Shown: one piece after another, positions 36,671 to 36,847 of the stretch
How the letters are laid out: each line of letters opens with the position of its first letter
Position numbering within the stretch: position 1 is the stretch's first letter
Assembly (NCBI RefSeq): GCF_002441695.1
Contig: NZ_JXJW01000007.1
Location: forward strand, 60,637 to 97,483
DNA from: Pseudolactococcus piscium
GTDB taxonomy: Bacteria > Bacillota > Bacilli > Lactobacillales > Streptococcaceae
Direction of reading: 5' to 3'
Length of the DNA: 36,847 bases
Notes under the pieces: generated by a model
Databases searched by the model: none
What the model saw: only the letters and a program-made list of their open reading frames with translations
What the model was told of the DNA's origin: nothing
Position numbers and translations under genes: made by a program

Positions 36671-36691
36671 TGATATTTTCCTTTCAAGTCT

Positions 36692-36847
36692 TTATACAGC
36701 GACTAATTCTGTTTCGATTGTGTCACACAATGGATTGATTTCAGAAACAATACCGTCAATTGTAATACGTTCAGTACGCCCAAACGGGTCAGTAAAGAGA
36801 CATTGACCCATAGACATGCTAGACACCCATTTACGTGTTTCTTCTGA
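36692..36847 (-). CDS. VirB4/Orf16-like conjugation ATPase, C-terminus only
   Basis: The last 51 residues of a gene that continues beyond the window: SEETRKWVSSMSMGQCLFTD, PFGRTERITIDG, then an acidic end. The Q-C-L-F-x-D-PFGR segment is the usual C-terminal end of Tn916-type VirB4 ATPases, which power the secretion channel. Too little is present to check Walker motifs. The next gene starts 21 bases after the stop. Confidence 0.8.
   Translation of the reverse strand, partial: SEETRKWVSSMSMGQCLFTDPFGRTERITIDGIVSEINPLCDTIETELVAV

Larger units (their letters stand above)
30720..36847. mobile_element. Integrative conjugative element, integration/transfer end (partial)
   Basis: Int, Xis, a cell-wall hydrolase of conjugation, VirB6-like and VirB4-like genes all read on the minus strand toward parB. 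Gene order VirB4-VirB6-lysozyme resembles orf16-orf15-orf14 of the Tn916 superfamily, but with int and xis at the same end and no visible TcpC gene. The chromosomal junction lies between the parB -10 region (30709) and the repeats at 30819-30839. The other end, relaxase and coupling protein are outside the window. Confidence 0.88.

Overview
The window is the replication-origin region of a low-GC Gram-positive coccus, best matched by Lactococcus. The evidence is a dnaA-dnaN-rexB-rexA run (RexAB in place of AddAB names and RecBCD, placed directly after dnaN as in lactococci), a streptococcal/lactococcal rqcP-divIC-...-tilS-hpt-ftsH block, and a 5S-tRNA-Asn pair. I cannot name the species. Most genes lie on the minus strand, which is the leading strand for the fork leaving oriC toward position 1.

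Layout. 1-1200: eight tRNA genes plus a 5S rRNA gene read from one strong promoter, with no 16S or 23S. 1264-4790: a secreted LysM/transglycosylase-like protein, an OatA-like O-acetyltransferase and a MORN-like membrane protein. 4872-12574: ftsH, hpt, tilS, a beta-lactamase-fold serine hydrolase, an HpaB-family flavin-dependent monooxygenase, an S1-domain protein, divIC and rqcP, mostly with overlapping or touching ends. 12846-19809: a DUF951 gene, ychF, pth, mfd and a lipid/polysaccharide flippase on the PLUS strand. Compared with the usual order this block is inverted, so it is read head-on to replication. 19844-28028: rexA, rexB, dnaN. 28029-29935: dnaA flanked by two clusters of DnaA boxes (oriC). 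29936-30694: parB.

30700-36847: the integration/transfer end of an integrative conjugative element (ICE) inserted beside parB, about 1 kb from oriC. It holds a tyrosine integrase, an excisionase-like gene, an unknown 171-residue protein, a lysozyme/CHAP transfer hydrolase, two small membrane peptides, a VirB6/Orf15-like channel protein and the C-terminus of a VirB4/Orf16-like ATPase. The element continues past the window.

The chromosomal genes cover initiation (dnaA, oriC, parB), clamp and repair (dnaN, rexAB, mfd), translation quality control and tRNA modification (rqcP, pth, ychF, tilS), division and envelope (divIC, flippase, OatA-like, LysM protein) and proteolysis (ftsH, with a probable CtsR operator). 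Points most worth attention are an apparent AUC start codon for divIC, the inverted block, the monooxygenase inside the division/tRNA operon, a promoter fused to a terminator hairpin in front of rexB, the ICE beside oriC, and a 5S gene without its rRNA partners.
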